From assembly GCF_016862895.1 (NCBI RefSeq), contig NZ_BONV01000050.1, forward strand, positions 1-64,000: DNA of 64,000 bases, written 5' to 3'. This stretch comes from Planotetraspora kaengkrachanensis (GTDB taxonomy: Bacteria; Actinomycetota; Actinomycetes; Streptosporangiales; Streptosporangiaceae). Below, piece by piece: positions 1 through 9,407 of the stretch (the first letter of the stretch is position 1; each line of letters starts with the position of its first letter). The notes below the pieces were generated by a model, which saw only the letters and a program-made list of their open reading frames with translations, was not told the origin of the DNA and did no database searches. A program made the translations under genes and the position numbers.

Positions 1-537
1 CCCACCCCACCCCCGAAGCGAAGAAATTCGAACTCCCGTACGAATCATTTCATGGGAATGGGCGCCTGGCAACTAATACCGACGAGTAATCAAGGCGTCC
101 GCGATAAGCCGCCTCTTCCATTTGTTGGAATGGTCGACTAGTTCAGATCAAGCCACGAATCGGGGCAAGACAGGGTCACCGCGGAAAACTGCCGAACCGG
201 GGATCACCGCAGGCCAGACGGGCCAATATGCCGACGCGGCACTTGTTTGAATTGACCGAAACATCCAATCAACCAGCGCATATACGACATTTAGCACCAC
301 GAGGTTCGGACCCGCTCGATCGACACCAATGCCGATAAGAAATATTTCCGCCGAACCCATCCGCGTAAATAGCCCAGGAGAACACAGGCGCCCGGACTGT
401 CCCAAACGCGCCCGCGACTCCCGGCAGGCACAACCCCTTAAGTCACCCTTAACCCTTACATAAGTTAAATCACAGCAGATAGCTGTCATCACTCCAGTAA
501 AACTGGACATTGACAGCATCACCAGCCCCTGGTTTCA
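1..537. other. Leading region with no supported gene
   Basis: I see no convincing gene in this left-edge stretch. It is less GC-rich than the rest of the window. Its one open frame on the minus strand (148-522) has no recognisable motif, no good ribosome binding site and atypical codon use. The right end holds a nested inverted repeat (482-517) and leads into the chitosanase promoter region. Confidence 0.5.
482..517. repeat. Nested inverted repeat upstream of the chitosanase gene
   Basis: The outer arms GCTGTCA (482-488) and TGACAGC (511-517) are perfectly complementary. The inner arms TCCAGT (493-498) and ACTGGA (502-507) pair around AAA. The whole folds as a 7 bp plus 6 bp stem with a small internal loop. 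There is no T-run on either side, so it is not a classical terminator. It sits about 170 bp upstream of the chitosanase start and could be a regulator site or an mRNA structure; its function is unknown. Confidence 0.5.
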
Positions 538-554
538 TTAGGAAACCTTACTAA
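538..554. promoter_or_regulatory. Candidate chitosanase operator (CsnR-like site)
   Basis: The 17-base element starts TTAGGAAA and ends CTAA; it is an imperfect palindrome. It resembles the TTAGGAAA-type palindromes that I recall upstream of Streptomyces chitosanase genes, where the ROK-family repressor CsnR acts. It lies about 130 bp upstream of the GTG start. No CsnR-like regulator gene is in the window. The regulatory role is inference. Confidence 0.35.
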
Positions 555-683
555 CTAACCTGCCAGGGTTCCTCCCCCAGCAGCCGCCACCCCCTCTCGG
601 CCGCGCGCTTCCCCAACGTCGCAACGTGCTCCCCACACCGCCGTTGGACGCCGGCGAGATCGGCGGAGAAACGGAGAGACACA

Positions 684-1787
684 GTGACACCCCTGCCGAC
701 GAGCAGGCGTACCCCCCGGCGAGGCGCACTCCTCCTCGCCGTCAGCGTCGCCGTACTCCCGGTGGCGTCGGCGGCCGGATGCGCGGCGGCCGACGCCACC
801 CCGGCCAAGGTGGACCCCGCGAAGGTCGCCGCGCTCGCCCCCGCACCGGACTCGCCAGACGCGGCCGTCCCCGCCGCCGAGGACGCCGGCAGCGTGACGG
901 AGACGCCGACCGAGCCCACCGCGCCCGCCGGCACCAAAGCGAGCGACGGAAGCGGCACGCCGAGCACCAAGCCCAAGCCCGCCTCCACTCCCGCGTCGAC
1001 CAACAAGTCGACCAGCAAGACCCCGAAGAAATCCGCGGGCGAATCCAAGAGCACGAACAAGGCCAAGGCCGCCTCCGCCGACCTGACCGATCCGAAGAAG
1101 AAGGAGATCGCGATGGAGCTCGTCTCCAGCGCGGAGAACTCCTCGCTCGACTGGAAGGCCCAGTACAAGTACATCGAGGACATCGACGACGGCCGGGGCT
1201 ACACGGCGGGCATCATCGGGTTCTGCTCCGGAACGGGCGACATGCTGGAACTCGTCGAGCTCTACGCCCAGCGCAAGCCCGGCAACGTGCTCGCGCCGTA
1301 CCTGCCCCCGCTGCGCAAGGTGAACGGCACCGACTCCCACAAGGGCCTCGACCCTAACTTCACCAAGGACTGGCGCAAGGCGGCGGCCGACCCGGCCTTC
1401 CAGCAGGCGCAGAACGACGAGCGCGACCGTGTCTACTTCAATCCTGCGGTTAAGCAGGCGAAGTCGGACGGCCTGCGCGCGCTGGGCCAGTTCACCTACT
1501 ACGACGCGATGGTGATGCACGGCCCGGGCAGCGATCTCGTCAGCTTCGGCGGCATCCGCAAGACCGCCATGAAGAAGGCCAAGACCCCGGCCCAGGGCGG
1601 CGACGAGGTCGCCTACCTCAACGCGTTCCTCGACGCCCGCAAGGCGGCGATGAAGACCGAAGAGGCGCACAGCGACACGAGCAGGGTCGACACCGCGCAG
1701 CGGGTCTTCCTCAAGGCGGGCAACCTCGACCTCACCCCGCCGCTGAAGTGGAAGGTCTACGGCGACAGCTTCAGCATCAACAGCTGA
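684..1787 (+). CDS. csn: Secreted GH46 chitosanase
   Basis: This is an endo-acting chitosanase of glycoside hydrolase family 46, which hydrolyses beta-1,4 links in chitosan outside the cell. Residues about 134-367 match the Streptomyces N174-type enzyme closely. The catalytic acid is Glu151 (in SSAENSS) and the second catalytic carboxylate is Asp169 (in EDIDDGRGYT), with the expected 18-residue spacing. Residues 1-32 are a signal peptide with arginines SRRTPRR before the hydrophobic core, so Tat export is possible. AAGC at 31-33 is a weak lipobox. A roughly 100-residue Pro/Thr/Ser/Lys-rich linker (33-132) precedes the catalytic domain and is longer than in typical GH46 enzymes, perhaps tethering it to the cell surface. 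The GTG start has GGAGAG six bases upstream. The gene is monocistronic and ends at a strong terminator. Confidence 0.95.
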   Translation: MTPLPTSRRTPRRGALLLAVSVAVLPVASAAGCAAADATPAKVDPAKVAALAPAPDSPDAAVPAAEDAGSVTETPTEPTAPAGTKASDGSGTPSTKPKPASTPASTNKSTSKTPKKSAGESKSTNKAKAASADLTDPKKKEIAMELVSSAENSSLDWKAQYKYIEDIDDGRGYTAGIIGFCSGTGDMLELVELYAQRKPGNVLAPYLPPLRKVNGTDSHKGLDPNFTKDWRKAAADPAFQQAQNDERDRVYFNPAVKQAKSDGLRALGQFTYYDAMVMHGPGSDLVSFGGIRKTAMKKAKTPAQGGDEVAYLNAFLDARKAAMKTEEAHSDTSRVDTAQRVFLKAGNLDLTPPLKWKVYGDSFSINS

Positions 1788-1837
1788 GCCCAAGAGAACC
1801 GGCCCAAGAAGACCGGGCCTCATGAAGGGGCTCAAGA

Positions 1838-1874
1838 AAAAGGCTCTTCCCCGTCATCCGGGGAAGAGCCTTTT
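1838..1874. terminator. Bidirectional rho-independent terminator
   Basis: A perfect 15 bp stem (1838-1852 with 1860-1874) closes a 7-base loop. The arms begin with AAAA and end with TTTT, so it can stop transcription from both the chitosanase gene on the plus strand and the FKBP gene on the minus strand, which converge here. Confidence 0.9.
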
Positions 1875-1892
1875 CTGAGTGCTACGGGAGCG

Positions 1893-2855
1893 TCAGACCG
1901 CGCCGAGGACGTCCACCACGAAGACCAGGGTGTCGGTGCCCTTGATACCTCCCTGGGCGTTCCCCTCCTTGCCGTACCCGAGGTCCGGCGGGATGGAGAT
2001 CAGGACGCGGCTGCCGACCGGGACTCCGGTGAGCCCCTGCGACCAGCCCTTCACGACCTGGTTGAGAGCGAACGTGGCCGGCTCGCCGCGCTGCCAGCTG
2101 GAGTCGAACTCCTTGTCCGTCCCCCAGATCTTGCCGGTGTAGTGCGCGAGGACCATCTGGTCGGCCTTGATCTGCGGCCCGGCACCCTTGATCACGGTCT
2201 TGACCACGAGGTCCTTCGGCGCCTTGGCGTCGGTCTTGGTGGTCAGCGTCGGGGCCTTGTCGCCACCCGGGTTCTCAAGCTTGACCCCCTCCACGCCGGG
2301 GTCCACCGCGGAGCCCTGGGCCGCCTTCGGCGCGGCGGACTCGACGTCGACCACCAGCACCTGCGAGGTGGTGTTGAAGTCGGTGCCCTGGTCCTTCGCC
2401 TGGGTGATCTGGTCGGGCGACAGGCTGTCCTTCGCGACGACCGCGACGACCCGGCCGCCCGGCTTGGCGCCGACGAGGGCCTCATGCAGGGACTTCGGCA
2501 GCTGGGGACTGACCGTGACGAATTCGGAGTGCCCCTGGTCGTAGTCGGAGCCCGACGACTTGTTCTCCTTGCCGTCCCAGTTGAAGACGGTCACCTTGGC
2601 CGTGAGGACGTCGCCGTCCTTGGCCGCCACGCCGGAGCCGTCCAGGACCTTCAGGGACGACGACGTGAGCGGAGGCTGGCCGGCCGGGAACGTCACCGTC
2701 GGCTTCTTGCCCGCCTCGCCCGCCACTTTCAGGTCCGCGGCGGCGGCGGTCGTCCCCCCGCCCGCGCTGGGGGACGCGCTCTTCTCCGCGGTCCCACAGG
2801 CCGCGGCGAGCAACAAAGGCAAGGCGGCGGCGACTACTGCCGTACGGCGGCGCAT
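1893..2855 (-). CDS. FKBP-type peptidyl-prolyl cis-trans isomerase, lipoprotein
   Basis: The protein has 320 residues. It starts with a lipoprotein signal peptide (MRRRTAVVAA... with Cys20 after LLLAAA). The last 95 residues are a clear FKBP domain (VLAHYTGKIWGTDKEFDSSW, then VVKGWSQGLTGVPVGSR and IPPDLGYG), which should catalyse prolyl isomerisation of extracytoplasmic proteins. The middle part (about 60-165) looks like a second, degenerate FKBP fold, as in other actinobacterial two-domain FKBPs. ATG 2855 is chosen because GAGGGAA (2861-2867) lies just upstream and the signal peptide follows directly; the open frame runs further upstream without support. It is 73 bp downstream of pafA and probably co-transcribed with prcB-prcA-pafA. 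FKBP genes beside pafA are common in Actinobacteria. Confidence 0.9.
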   Translation of the reverse strand: MRRRTAVVAAALPLLLAAACGTAEKSASPSAGGGTTAAAADLKVAGEAGKKPTVTFPAGQPPLTSSSLKVLDGSGVAAKDGDVLTAKVTVFNWDGKENKSSGSDYDQGHSEFVTVSPQLPKSLHEALVGAKPGGRVVAVVAKDSLSPDQITQAKDQGTDFNTTSQVLVVDVESAAPKAAQGSAVDPGVEGVKLENPGGDKAPTLTTKTDAKAPKDLVVKTVIKGAGPQIKADQMVLAHYTGKIWGTDKEFDSSWQRGEPATFALNQVVKGWSQGLTGVPVGSRVLISIPPDLGYGKEGNAQGGIKGTDTLVFVVDVLGAV

Positions 2856-2928
2856 GTGAATTCCCTCAGACAGACAGCAAGGCTCGGGTAACACTACCCG
2901 AACCCGCTGTCGGAAAGACGTAAGGAGA

Positions 2929-4287
2929 TCACATCCCGGCGATGAGCTTGTCAACCCTTTCATCGACGCTGCGGAACGGGTCCTTACAGAGCACGGTCCG
3001 CTGGGCCTGGTCGTTGAGCTTGAGGTGGACCCAGTCGACGGTGAAGTCGCGCCGCTTCTCCTGTGCCTTGCGGATGAACTCCCCGCGGAGCCTGGCCCGC
3101 GTGGTCTGCGGGGGCACCGACTTCGCCTCGAAGATCTTGACGTCGCTCGCCACCCGCTCGACCGCGCCGCGCTTCTGCAGCAGGTAGAACAGGCCGCGCT
3201 TGCGGTGGACATCGTGGTAGGCGAGATCGAGTTGAGCGACTCGCGGCGAAGAGAGCGGAAGGTCGTACTTCTGCCGGTAACGCTCGATCATCTGGTACTT
3301 GGTGACCCAGTCGATCTCCCGCGAAACGAGGTCGAGGTCGCCGGTGTCGACCGCCCGGAGCGTCCGCTCCCACAACTCCAGGACCCGCTTGCTGGTCTCG
3401 TCGCCGCCGCGCCGGTCGACGAAGTCCTTCGCCTTGGTCAGGTACTCCTGCTGGATCTCCAGGGACGAGGCCTCGCGCCCGTTGGCCAGCCGCACCCTCC
3501 GCCGGCCGGTCATGTCATGCGAGACCTCGCGGATCGCCCTTATCGGGTTCTCGAGCGACAGGTCCCGCATCACGACGCCGGCTTCGATCATGCGCAGGAC
3601 GAGGTCGGTCGCGCCGACCTTGAGCAGCATGGTCGTCTCGCTCATGTTCGAATCGCCCACGATGACGTGCAGCCGGCGGAAGCGCTCCGCGTCGGCGTGC
3701 GGCTCGTCACGCGTGTTGATGATCGGACGCGAGCGGGTGGTGGCCGAGGAGACGCCCTCCCAGATGTGCTCGGCACGCTGGGACACGCAGTAGACCGCGC
3801 CCCGAGGCGTCTGCAGCACCTTGCCCGCCCCGCAGATGATCTGCCGGGTGACGAGATAGGGGATCAGTACGTCGGCCAGGCGCCCGAACTCCCCGTGCCG
3901 CCCGACGAGGTAGTTCTCGTGGCAGCCGTAGGAGTTCCCGGCGGAGTCCGTGTTGTTCTTGAACAGGTAGATGTCTCCTGCGATGCCCTCTTCGCGCAGC
4001 CGCTTCTCGGCGTCCACGAGGAGACCTTCGAGGATCCGCTCCCCCGCCTTGTCGTGGGTCACCAGCTCCACGACGTTGTCGCATTCAGGGGTGGCGTACT
4101 CGGGATGGCTGCCCACGTCCAGGTACAGACGCGCGCCGTTGCGCAGGAAGACGTTGCTCGATCGGCCCCAGGACACCACTCGCCGGAACAGGTACCGCGC
4201 CACCTCGTCCGGTGACAGCCTGCGCTGCCCGCGGAACGTGCAGGTGACGCCGTACTCGTTCTCCAGCCCGAAGATGCGTCGATCCAT
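2929..4287 (-). CDS. pafA: Pup-protein ligase PafA
   Basis: PafA attaches Pup through its C-terminal glutamate to lysines of target proteins in an ATP-dependent, glutamine-synthetase-like reaction. The 452-residue protein is full length and collinear with the mycobacterial enzyme. It shows the nucleotide and metal-binding start ([16 protein letters not shown], Glu9), the catalytic Asp57 in [18 protein letters not shown], the [19 protein letters not shown] block and the C-terminal [20 protein letters not shown] motif. It lacks the Dop loop, which separates it from dop at 19376-20893. ATG 4287 matches the family N-terminus and has AGGG seven bases upstream; a GTG one codon earlier (4290) is the alternative. 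It lies between prcA and the FKBP gene in one minus-strand unit. Confidence 0.97.
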   Translation of the reverse strand: MDRRIFGLENEYGVTCTFRGQRRLSPDEVARYLFRRVVSWGRSSNVFLRNGARLYLDVGSHPEYATPECDNVVELVTHDKAGERILEGLLVDAEKRLREEGIAGDIYLFKNNTDSAGNSYGCHENYLVGRHGEFGRLADVLIPYLVTRQIICGAGKVLQTPRGAVYCVSQRAEHIWEGVSSATTRSRPIINTRDEPHADAERFRRLHVIVGDSNMSETTMLLKVGATDLVLRMIEAGVVMRDLSLENPIRAIREVSHDMTGRRRVRLANGREASSLEIQQEYLTKAKDFVDRRGGDETSKRVLELWERTLRAVDTGDLDLVSREIDWVTKYQMIERYRQKYDLPLSSPRVAQLDLAYHDVHRKRGLFYLLQKRGAVERVASDVKIFEAKSVPPQTTRARLRGEFIRKAQEKRRDFTVDWVHLKLNDQAQRTVLCKDPFRSVDERVDKLIAGM

Positions 4288-4360
4288 CACCTAACCCTAT
4301 TCCCCGAATGTGACAACCGGATAGGGATCACCTGGTAATCGCCGGGACCGGCCTTGGTCT

Positions 4361-5146
4361 CTACTCGGCCGAGCCGGTGTCGATGTCTCCGTCCGGAGCG
4401 GTCGGCGGCTCCGGCAGCGACACGTCTTCGGCAGGCTTATCCGGTTTCGTCTCGGACTTGACCGTCTTGAGCAGCCGCTCGAGACGGGGACCGGTGAGGC
4501 GCAGGAACTTGCGGTGCTCGCGGCCGCGGTCGAGGACCGCCACCTCGAGCTGGGTGGCGGGCGGGCGCTCGCCTCCCGGCTCGGTCAGCGCGACCAGGGC
4601 GGCCTCGAGCGCCTCAGGAAGCGGCATGTTGTCCTTGTAGCGCTCCTTGAGGCGGCCCGCGACGGCCTCGGCCTGGCCGCCGATGACCGCCATGCCCTGC
4701 TCGTCGAACACCGACCCGTCGAAGGTCAGCCGGTAGATCTGGTCCTCGGCCTGGGAGTCGCCGACCTCCGCGACGACGATCTCCACCTCCAGGGACTTGA
4801 TCGACTCGGTGAAGATCATGCCGAGCTGCTGGGCGTACAGGTTGGCGAGACCGCGGCCGGTGACGTCGTTGCGGTTGAAGGTGTAGCCGTTGATGTCCGC
4901 ATAGCGGATGCCGGCCAGGCGCAGCGACTCGAACTCGTTGTACCGCCCGACCGCGGCGAACCCGATGCGGTCGTAGATTTCGCTGATCTTGTGGAGAGCC
5001 TTGGACGGGTTGGGCGCCACGAACAGGATGCCGTCGGCATACTGCATGACGACCACGCTGCGGCCTCGCGCGATGCCCTTTCGCGCATACTCCGCCCTGT
5101 CCCGCATGATCTGCTCGGGTGAGGCATATCCAAAGGGCATGGACAC
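4361..5146 (-). CDS. prcA: Proteasome alpha subunit PrcA
   Basis: PrcA forms the two outer heptameric rings of the 20S core and gates substrate entry. The 261-residue protein has the alpha-type N-terminus ([20 protein letters not shown]), which forms the gate, and the usual alpha body ([35 protein letters not shown]). It lacks an N-terminal catalytic threonine, as expected. The C-terminal tail is acidic and proline-rich ([20 protein letters not shown]) and extends beyond the folded domain. GTG 5146 has GAGAGGAA eight bases upstream; an in-frame ATG two codons later (5140) is possible. The gene starts 22 bp after prcB and must be co-transcribed with it. Confidence 0.96.
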   Translation of the reverse strand: MSMPFGYASPEQIMRDRAEYARKGIARGRSVVVMQYADGILFVAPNPSKALHKISEIYDRIGFAAVGRYNEFESLRLAGIRYADINGYTFNRNDVTGRGLANLYAQQLGMIFTESIKSLEVEIVVAEVGDSQAEDQIYRLTFDGSVFDEQGMAVIGGQAEAVAGRLKERYKDNMPLPEALEAALVALTEPGGERPPATQLEVAVLDRGREHRKFLRLTGPRLERLLKTVKSETKPDKPAEDVSLPEPPTAPDGDIDTGSAE

Positions 5147-5168
5147 CGGGGGTGTTCCTCTCTTCGAG

Positions 5169-6005
5169 TTAGCGCAGCGGGGCGGTCGGTCCGTCGGGGT
5201 CTTCCATCCGCCCGGCGAGCATGGTCTGGACGAGCTCCGAGACCTCCTCCTCGGGCAGGCGGCGGAAGCCGTCCGCGGTGATCACGGCCATCACCGGCCA
5301 GATCTTCCGCGTCACGTCGGGCCCGCCGGTCGCCGAGTCGTCGTCGGCCGCGTCGTACAGCGCGTTGAGGCAGGCCAGGACGGTGTCCTCGGGCGAGGCG
5401 CCCTCGCGGTACAGCTTCTTCAGCGAACCGCGGGCGAAGATCGAACCGGAGCCGATCGAATGGTAGTTCCGCTGCTCGTACGGCCCACCGCCCACGTCGT
5501 AGCCGAAGATCCGCCCGCCGTCGATGGCCGGGTCGTAGGCCGCGAACAGCGGCACGACCACGAGGCCCTGCATCGCCATGGCGAGGTTGCCGCGGATCAT
5601 CGTCGCGAGCCGGTTGGCCTTGCCCTCGGTCGAGAGCGAGCGGCCCTCCGTCTTCTCGTAGTGCTCGAGCTCCACCCGGTACAGCCGGGCCATCTCGATG
5701 CCCGTACTCGCGGTGCCCGCGATGCCCATGCAGGAGTAGTCGTCGGTGCGGAAGACCTTCTCTATGTCCCGCTGGGAGATGATGTTCCCCGAGGTGGCGC
5801 GGCGGTCGCCGGCCATCACCACTCCCCCGGCGCAGGTCGCCGCGACGATCGTGGTCGCGTGGGGAATCTGATCACCGACCGGCACGGCCGGCGCCTGCAT
5901 CCGGGACGGCAGTAGATCCGGCGCGTACGCGCCGAGAAACTCGGTGAAAGACGAGGACCCCGTGTATGTGAAGAGGTTGTTCATCCCGGCCTGCTGAGAT
6001 GCCAC
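5169..6005 (-). CDS. prcB: Proteasome beta subunit PrcB
   Basis: PrcB carries the proteolytic sites of the 20S core. The 278-residue precursor has a propeptide of about 50 residues, removed so that Thr51 (in [10 protein letters not shown]) becomes the N-terminal nucleophile. Other conserved elements are [14 protein letters not shown], with the lysine-equivalent region in [10 protein letters not shown], and [15 protein letters not shown]. The GTG start at 6005 is supported by GGAGGGAG just upstream. In the usual actinobacterial order pup lies directly upstream of prcB. Here prcB is the first gene of its unit (prcB-prcA-pafA-FKBP) and faces a divergent sugar ABC operon, with pup almost 10 kb away. 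Confidence 0.97.
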   Translation of the reverse strand: MASQQAGMNNLFTYTGSSSFTEFLGAYAPDLLPSRMQAPAVPVGDQIPHATTIVAATCAGGVVMAGDRRATSGNIISQRDIEKVFRTDDYSCMGIAGTASTGIEMARLYRVELEHYEKTEGRSLSTEGKANRLATMIRGNLAMAMQGLVVVPLFAAYDPAIDGGRIFGYDVGGGPYEQRNYHSIGSGSIFARGSLKKLYREGASPEDTVLACLNALYDAADDDSATGGPDVTRKIWPVMAVITADGFRRLPEEEVSELVQTMLAGRMEDPDGPTAPLR

Positions 6006-6239
6006 GCGACTCCCTCCAAGCGTGCGTTGTTACGCCCGACCCTACTCATGTCACCGCACTGGTTGCACTCTTCCCGATCAGCTCAGCGCGAACCTCGTTT
6101 CTTGATCGTCGTTCGCCGCGGGCGCCCGGCGGGGCCGCGCTCCTCCTTCACCGCTTCACCAAACCGTTTCTTTACTCGTCAGTTGTCCCGTGCGACTGTC
6201 GATTTGTCTGCACGTCATGACTTTGACGGGGAGGTCTTC
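6006..6239. promoter_or_regulatory. Divergent promoter region between prcB and the sugar ABC operon
   Basis: These 234 bp separate two divergent operons and must hold both promoters. AAACCGTTT at 6161-6169 is a short palindrome of the kind bound by LacI-family sugar repressors, about 75 bp upstream of the binding-protein gene. No LacI regulator is encoded nearby, so this site is tentative. GGGGAGG (6228-6234) is the ribosome binding site of the first sugar gene. Confidence 0.4.
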
Positions 6240-7607
6240 ATGAGACCTGTACTCGCGGCGGTGGCGGGAGCCGTACTGGTCCTGGCGGCCTGCGGCACGG
6301 GGAGCGGATCCTCGGACGGCAGCGTCACCCTCATCATCACGGCGAACGCGATCTCCGGCGGAAAGAACGCCGAGACGGCCGACTGGACCACACGGTGGGT
6401 CATCCCGCAGTTCGAGGCGGAGCAGAAGGCGAAGGGCCGTCAGGTCCACGTGCTGTTCCAGCCGAGCGGGGTGGACGACGAGCAGTACAAGACGAAGATC
6501 GCTCTCGACCTCAAGTCGCACGCCGGCGCCGACGTGATCGACCTCGACGGCATCTGGGTGGGCGAGTTCGCCCAGGCCGGCTACGTCAAGCCGCTGGCCG
6601 AGGTCGCCGGTCCCGAGGTCGACTCCTGGGAGGGCTGGAGCCAGATCCCGGAGGCGGTCCAGGGCCTGGGGATCTTCGAGGGCAAGAAGTACGGCCTGCC
6701 CCAGGGCACCGACGGCCGCGTCCTCTACTTCAACAAGGACCTGTTCGAGAAGGCCGGGCTGCCGGCCGACTGGCAGCCCAAGAGCTGGCAGGAGATCATC
6801 GACGCCGGCAACGCGCTGAAGGCCGCCGGGGTGCCGGTGCCGATCCAGCTCAACGCGGGCACCGCGATGGGCGAGGCCACGACGATGCAGGGCGCGTTGC
6901 CGCTCCTCGCCGGCGCCGGGGCGCAGATCTACGCCGACGGCAAGTGGACGGGCGGATCCCAGGCGCTCAAGGACGTGCTGGGCTTCTACCGCCAGATCTA
7001 CACGACGGGTCTCGGCGATCCGAAGCTGCAGCAGGAGGCACAGGGCAGGGACAAGTCGTTCGCCCAGTTCGCCGAAGGCAAGATCGGCATCCTGGCGGAG
7101 GGCGACTACTTCTGGCGGGCCGTCGTCGAGCCCGACGCCGGCGTCGCCCCGATGCAGAACCGGGACTCCGCCGTCGGGTACGCCCTCATCCCCTCCGAGC
7201 AGCCGGGCTCCGGCATCCGCGGGCAGGACTTCGTCAGCATGTCGGGCGGCGCCGTACGGGTCCTGAACCCGAACTCGAAGAACCCGAAGCTGGCCTGGGA
7301 ACTGCTGTCGTTCATGCACTCGGCCAAGGCCACCACCTCGCAGCTCGCGGGAGCGGCCAGGATCACCTCGCGTTCGGACGTGAACGACCAGGTGCTCGGG
7401 GTCGACCCGATGCTGAAGTTCGTGTCGGACGAGGTGCTGCCGATCACGGCCTACCGGCCTCCGCTGGCCGTGTATCCGCAGGTGTCGGTCGCCCTGCAGG
7501 AGGCCACGGCCGACGTCGTCGCGGGCAAGACGGTCGACGAGGCGGCCGCCGCCTACCAGCAGAAGGTGGAGTCGCTGGTCGGCGGCGCCGCCAATGTCAC
7601 AAGCTGA
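6240..7607 (+). CDS. ABC transporter sugar-binding lipoprotein
   Basis: This is an extracellular solute-binding protein of the MalE/UgpB type (455 residues), anchored by a lipidated Cys18 in the lipobox VLAAC. The mature part has hallmarks of sugar-binding family 1: GADVIDLDGIWVGEFAQAGYV, then YGLPQGTDGRVLYFNKDLFEKAGL, a tryptophan-containing SWQEIIDAGNALKAAGVP segment and the C-terminal AAAAYQQKVESL. The substrate cannot be read from sequence. The downstream alpha-mannosidase and PHP hydrolase suggest a mannoside, possibly phosphorylated. ATG 6240 has a strong GGGGAGG five bases upstream. The gene overlaps the first permease gene by 14 bp. It heads a plus-strand operon of seven genes. Confidence 0.9.
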   Translation: MRPVLAAVAGAVLVLAACGTGSGSSDGSVTLIITANAISGGKNAETADWTTRWVIPQFEAEQKAKGRQVHVLFQPSGVDDEQYKTKIALDLKSHAGADVIDLDGIWVGEFAQAGYVKPLAEVAGPEVDSWEGWSQIPEAVQGLGIFEGKKYGLPQGTDGRVLYFNKDLFEKAGLPADWQPKSWQEIIDAGNALKAAGVPVPIQLNAGTAMGEATTMQGALPLLAGAGAQIYADGKWTGGSQALKDVLGFYRQIYTTGLGDPKLQQEAQGRDKSFAQFAEGKIGILAEGDYFWRAVVEPDAGVAPMQNRDSAVGYALIPSEQPGSGIRGQDFVSMSGGAVRVLNPNSKNPKLAWELLSFMHSAKATTSQLAGAARITSRSDVNDQVLGVDPMLKFVSDEVLPITAYRPPLAVYPQVSVALQEATADVVAGKTVDEAAAAYQQKVESLVGGAANVTS

Positions 7608-8484
7608 CCCATCGGGCCTGGGCCGCGCACGGGCCGTCGGGTTCGTGCTCCCAGGCCTGGTGCTGATCGGGGTCTTCCTGGTCTTCCCTGCGTTGTGGAC
7701 CATCTACCTCGGCCTGACCGACTACCGCCTGACCGGGCTCGCCGCGGCGGACCCGCAGGTCGTCGGCGTGGACAACTACACCACGGCGCTGGGGGACGAA
7801 CGGTTCCGCAACTCACTGTGGCTGACCCTGCAGTACGTGCTCGGGTCCGCGGTGATCGGCCAGGCCGTGCTCGGGTTCGCGATCGCGTGGGTGTTGCGCA
7901 ATCGCCCCGGGCCGGTCAAGCGGATCACCGAGGGCCTCGTGCTGCTCGCCTGGATCCTCCCGTCGTCGGTGGTCGCGTTCCTCTGGATCGCGCTGCTCGA
8001 CCGCGACGACGGCACGCTGAACACGCTGCTGCACACACCGGGCTTCGCGTGGCTGCTCGACTACCCCATGTTGTCGATCATCGTGTTCAACGTCTGGCGG
8101 GGCACGGCCTTCTCGATGATGTTGTACGGCGCGGCGCTGGAGAACGTGCCGCCGTCCCACCTGGAGACGGCCAGGCTCGCCGGCGCGTCGACCCTCCAGC
8201 AGCTCAGAGACGTCGTCTTCCCGAGGATCAAGGGTCACGTGCTGACCAACCTGCTGCTGATCAGCCTGTGGACCTTCAACGACTTCACGTCGTTCCAGCT
8301 CACCGCGGGCGGGCCCGAGGGCAGGTCGGAGATCCTCCCTGTGTACATCTACAACGTCGCGCTCAGCGGCGGCCAACTGGGATTCGGGGCCGCGATCTCG
8401 TTCCTCGTCCTGCTGATCAACCTCGTCTTCGCCTTCGTCTACCTGCGCCTGCTGCGCGACCGCAGGAAGGTGGTCGTCCCATGA
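7594..8484 (+). CDS. Sugar ABC transporter permease, MalF type
   Basis: This is an inner-membrane permease of 296 residues with about six hydrophobic segments, starting with VGFVLPGLVLIGVFLVFPAL. The cytoplasmic loop that contacts the ATPase (EAA-type motif) is visible as ETARLAGASTLQQLRDVVFP. It forms a heterodimer with the next gene product. The start overlaps the end of the binding-protein gene and the stop overlaps the next start as ATGA, which indicates translational coupling. Confidence 0.9.
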   Translation: MSQADPSGLGRARAVGFVLPGLVLIGVFLVFPALWTIYLGLTDYRLTGLAAADPQVVGVDNYTTALGDERFRNSLWLTLQYVLGSAVIGQAVLGFAIAWVLRNRPGPVKRITEGLVLLAWILPSSVVAFLWIALLDRDDGTLNTLLHTPGFAWLLDYPMLSIIVFNVWRGTAFSMMLYGAALENVPPSHLETARLAGASTLQQLRDVVFPRIKGHVLTNLLLISLWTFNDFTSFQLTAGGPEGRSEILPVYIYNVALSGGQLGFGAAISFLVLLINLVFAFVYLRLLRDRRKVVVP

Positions 8485-9407
8485 CCCGCGGGGAGCCTGA
8501 GGAGAGCGCGGAAACGAGGCGGCCGAAGCGCGACGAGGGACGGCACCGCCGCGTGGAACCCCCGGCCGGTCGTGCCGGGGGCACGGCCATGACACGCCAC
8601 GTGCTCGGGACGATCGGCCGCGCCACGTTCCTCGCGGTCGTGCTGGGATTCTTCTCCCTGCCGCTGCTCTGGCTGGCCTCCGCGCCGTTCGACGCGCACC
8701 CGTCGATCACGACGTCGCTGCCCGAGTTCACGTTCGGCAACTTCCGTTCCCTGCTCGACAACCCGTACGTCGTGAGCTCTCTGCGCAACTCGCTCCTGCA
8801 GGCGGCCGGCAGCGCGGTGCTCGTGGTGGTGCTCGCGGCCCTCGCGGCGTACGCGCTGTCCCGGGTCCGGGTGCCCGGCAGGGACGCGCTGCTGTACGTG
8901 CTGCTGCTTTTGTCGTCCGTGGTCACGGGCACCGCGGCGATGGTGCCGCTCTTCGAGCTCGCCACGCGGCTGAACCTGATCGACACCCATCTGGGCGTGG
9001 TCCTCACGCTGTCGGGCGGCCTGCTCCCCGCGGCGATCTTCATTCTCAAGGACTTCATGGACGGCACGCCGACGTCGTACGAGGAGTCGGCCCGGGTCTT
9101 CGGTGCGTCGCCGCTGCAGATCCTGCGGCACATCGTGATCCCGCTGGTCCGGCCCGGCCTGGCCACGATCGCGGTGTGGGCGGTCGCCAACGTGTGGGGC
9201 AGCTTCCTGCAGCCCTTCATCCTTCTGCGCGACCCCGACAAGGCGCCCGGCGCGGTGATCCTCTACACCCTGTACACCGAGGGAGGGGCGCCGCGCCTCG
9301 ACCTGATCTCGACGTTCTCGCTCCTCTACTCGCTCCCGGTGGTCGTGATGTACGTCTTCGTCAGCCGCAGGTACGGCTTCCGATTCCACGGAGGGATCAA
9401 GAGGTGA
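8481..9407 (+). CDS. Sugar ABC transporter permease, MalG type
   Basis: This is the second permease of the importer. The membrane part has six segments and a clear EAA motif (EESARVFGASPLQILRHIVIP). The ATG at 8481 overlaps the stop of the upstream permease (ATGA) and gives 308 residues, with a charged N-terminal stretch of about 36 residues. A second ATG at 8589 would give 272 residues and directly precede the first membrane helix, so the true start is uncertain. The stop overlaps the GTG start of the ATPase gene. Confidence 0.88.
   Translation: MTRGEPEESAETRRPKRDEGRHRRVEPPAGRAGGTAMTRHVLGTIGRATFLAVVLGFFSLPLLWLASAPFDAHPSITTSLPEFTFGNFRSLLDNPYVVSSLRNSLLQAAGSAVLVVVLAALAAYALSRVRVPGRDALLYVLLLLSSVVTGTAAMVPLFELATRLNLIDTHLGVVLTLSGGLLPAAIFILKDFMDGTPTSYEESARVFGASPLQILRHIVIPLVRPGLATIAVWAVANVWGSFLQPFILLRDPDKAPGAVILYTLYTEGGAPRLDLISTFSLLYSLPVVVMYVFVSRRYGFRFHGGIKR

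Noticed and set aside
148-522. Minus-strand open frame near the left edge
   Set aside because: No motif, no convincing ribosome binding site and atypical codon use for this genome.
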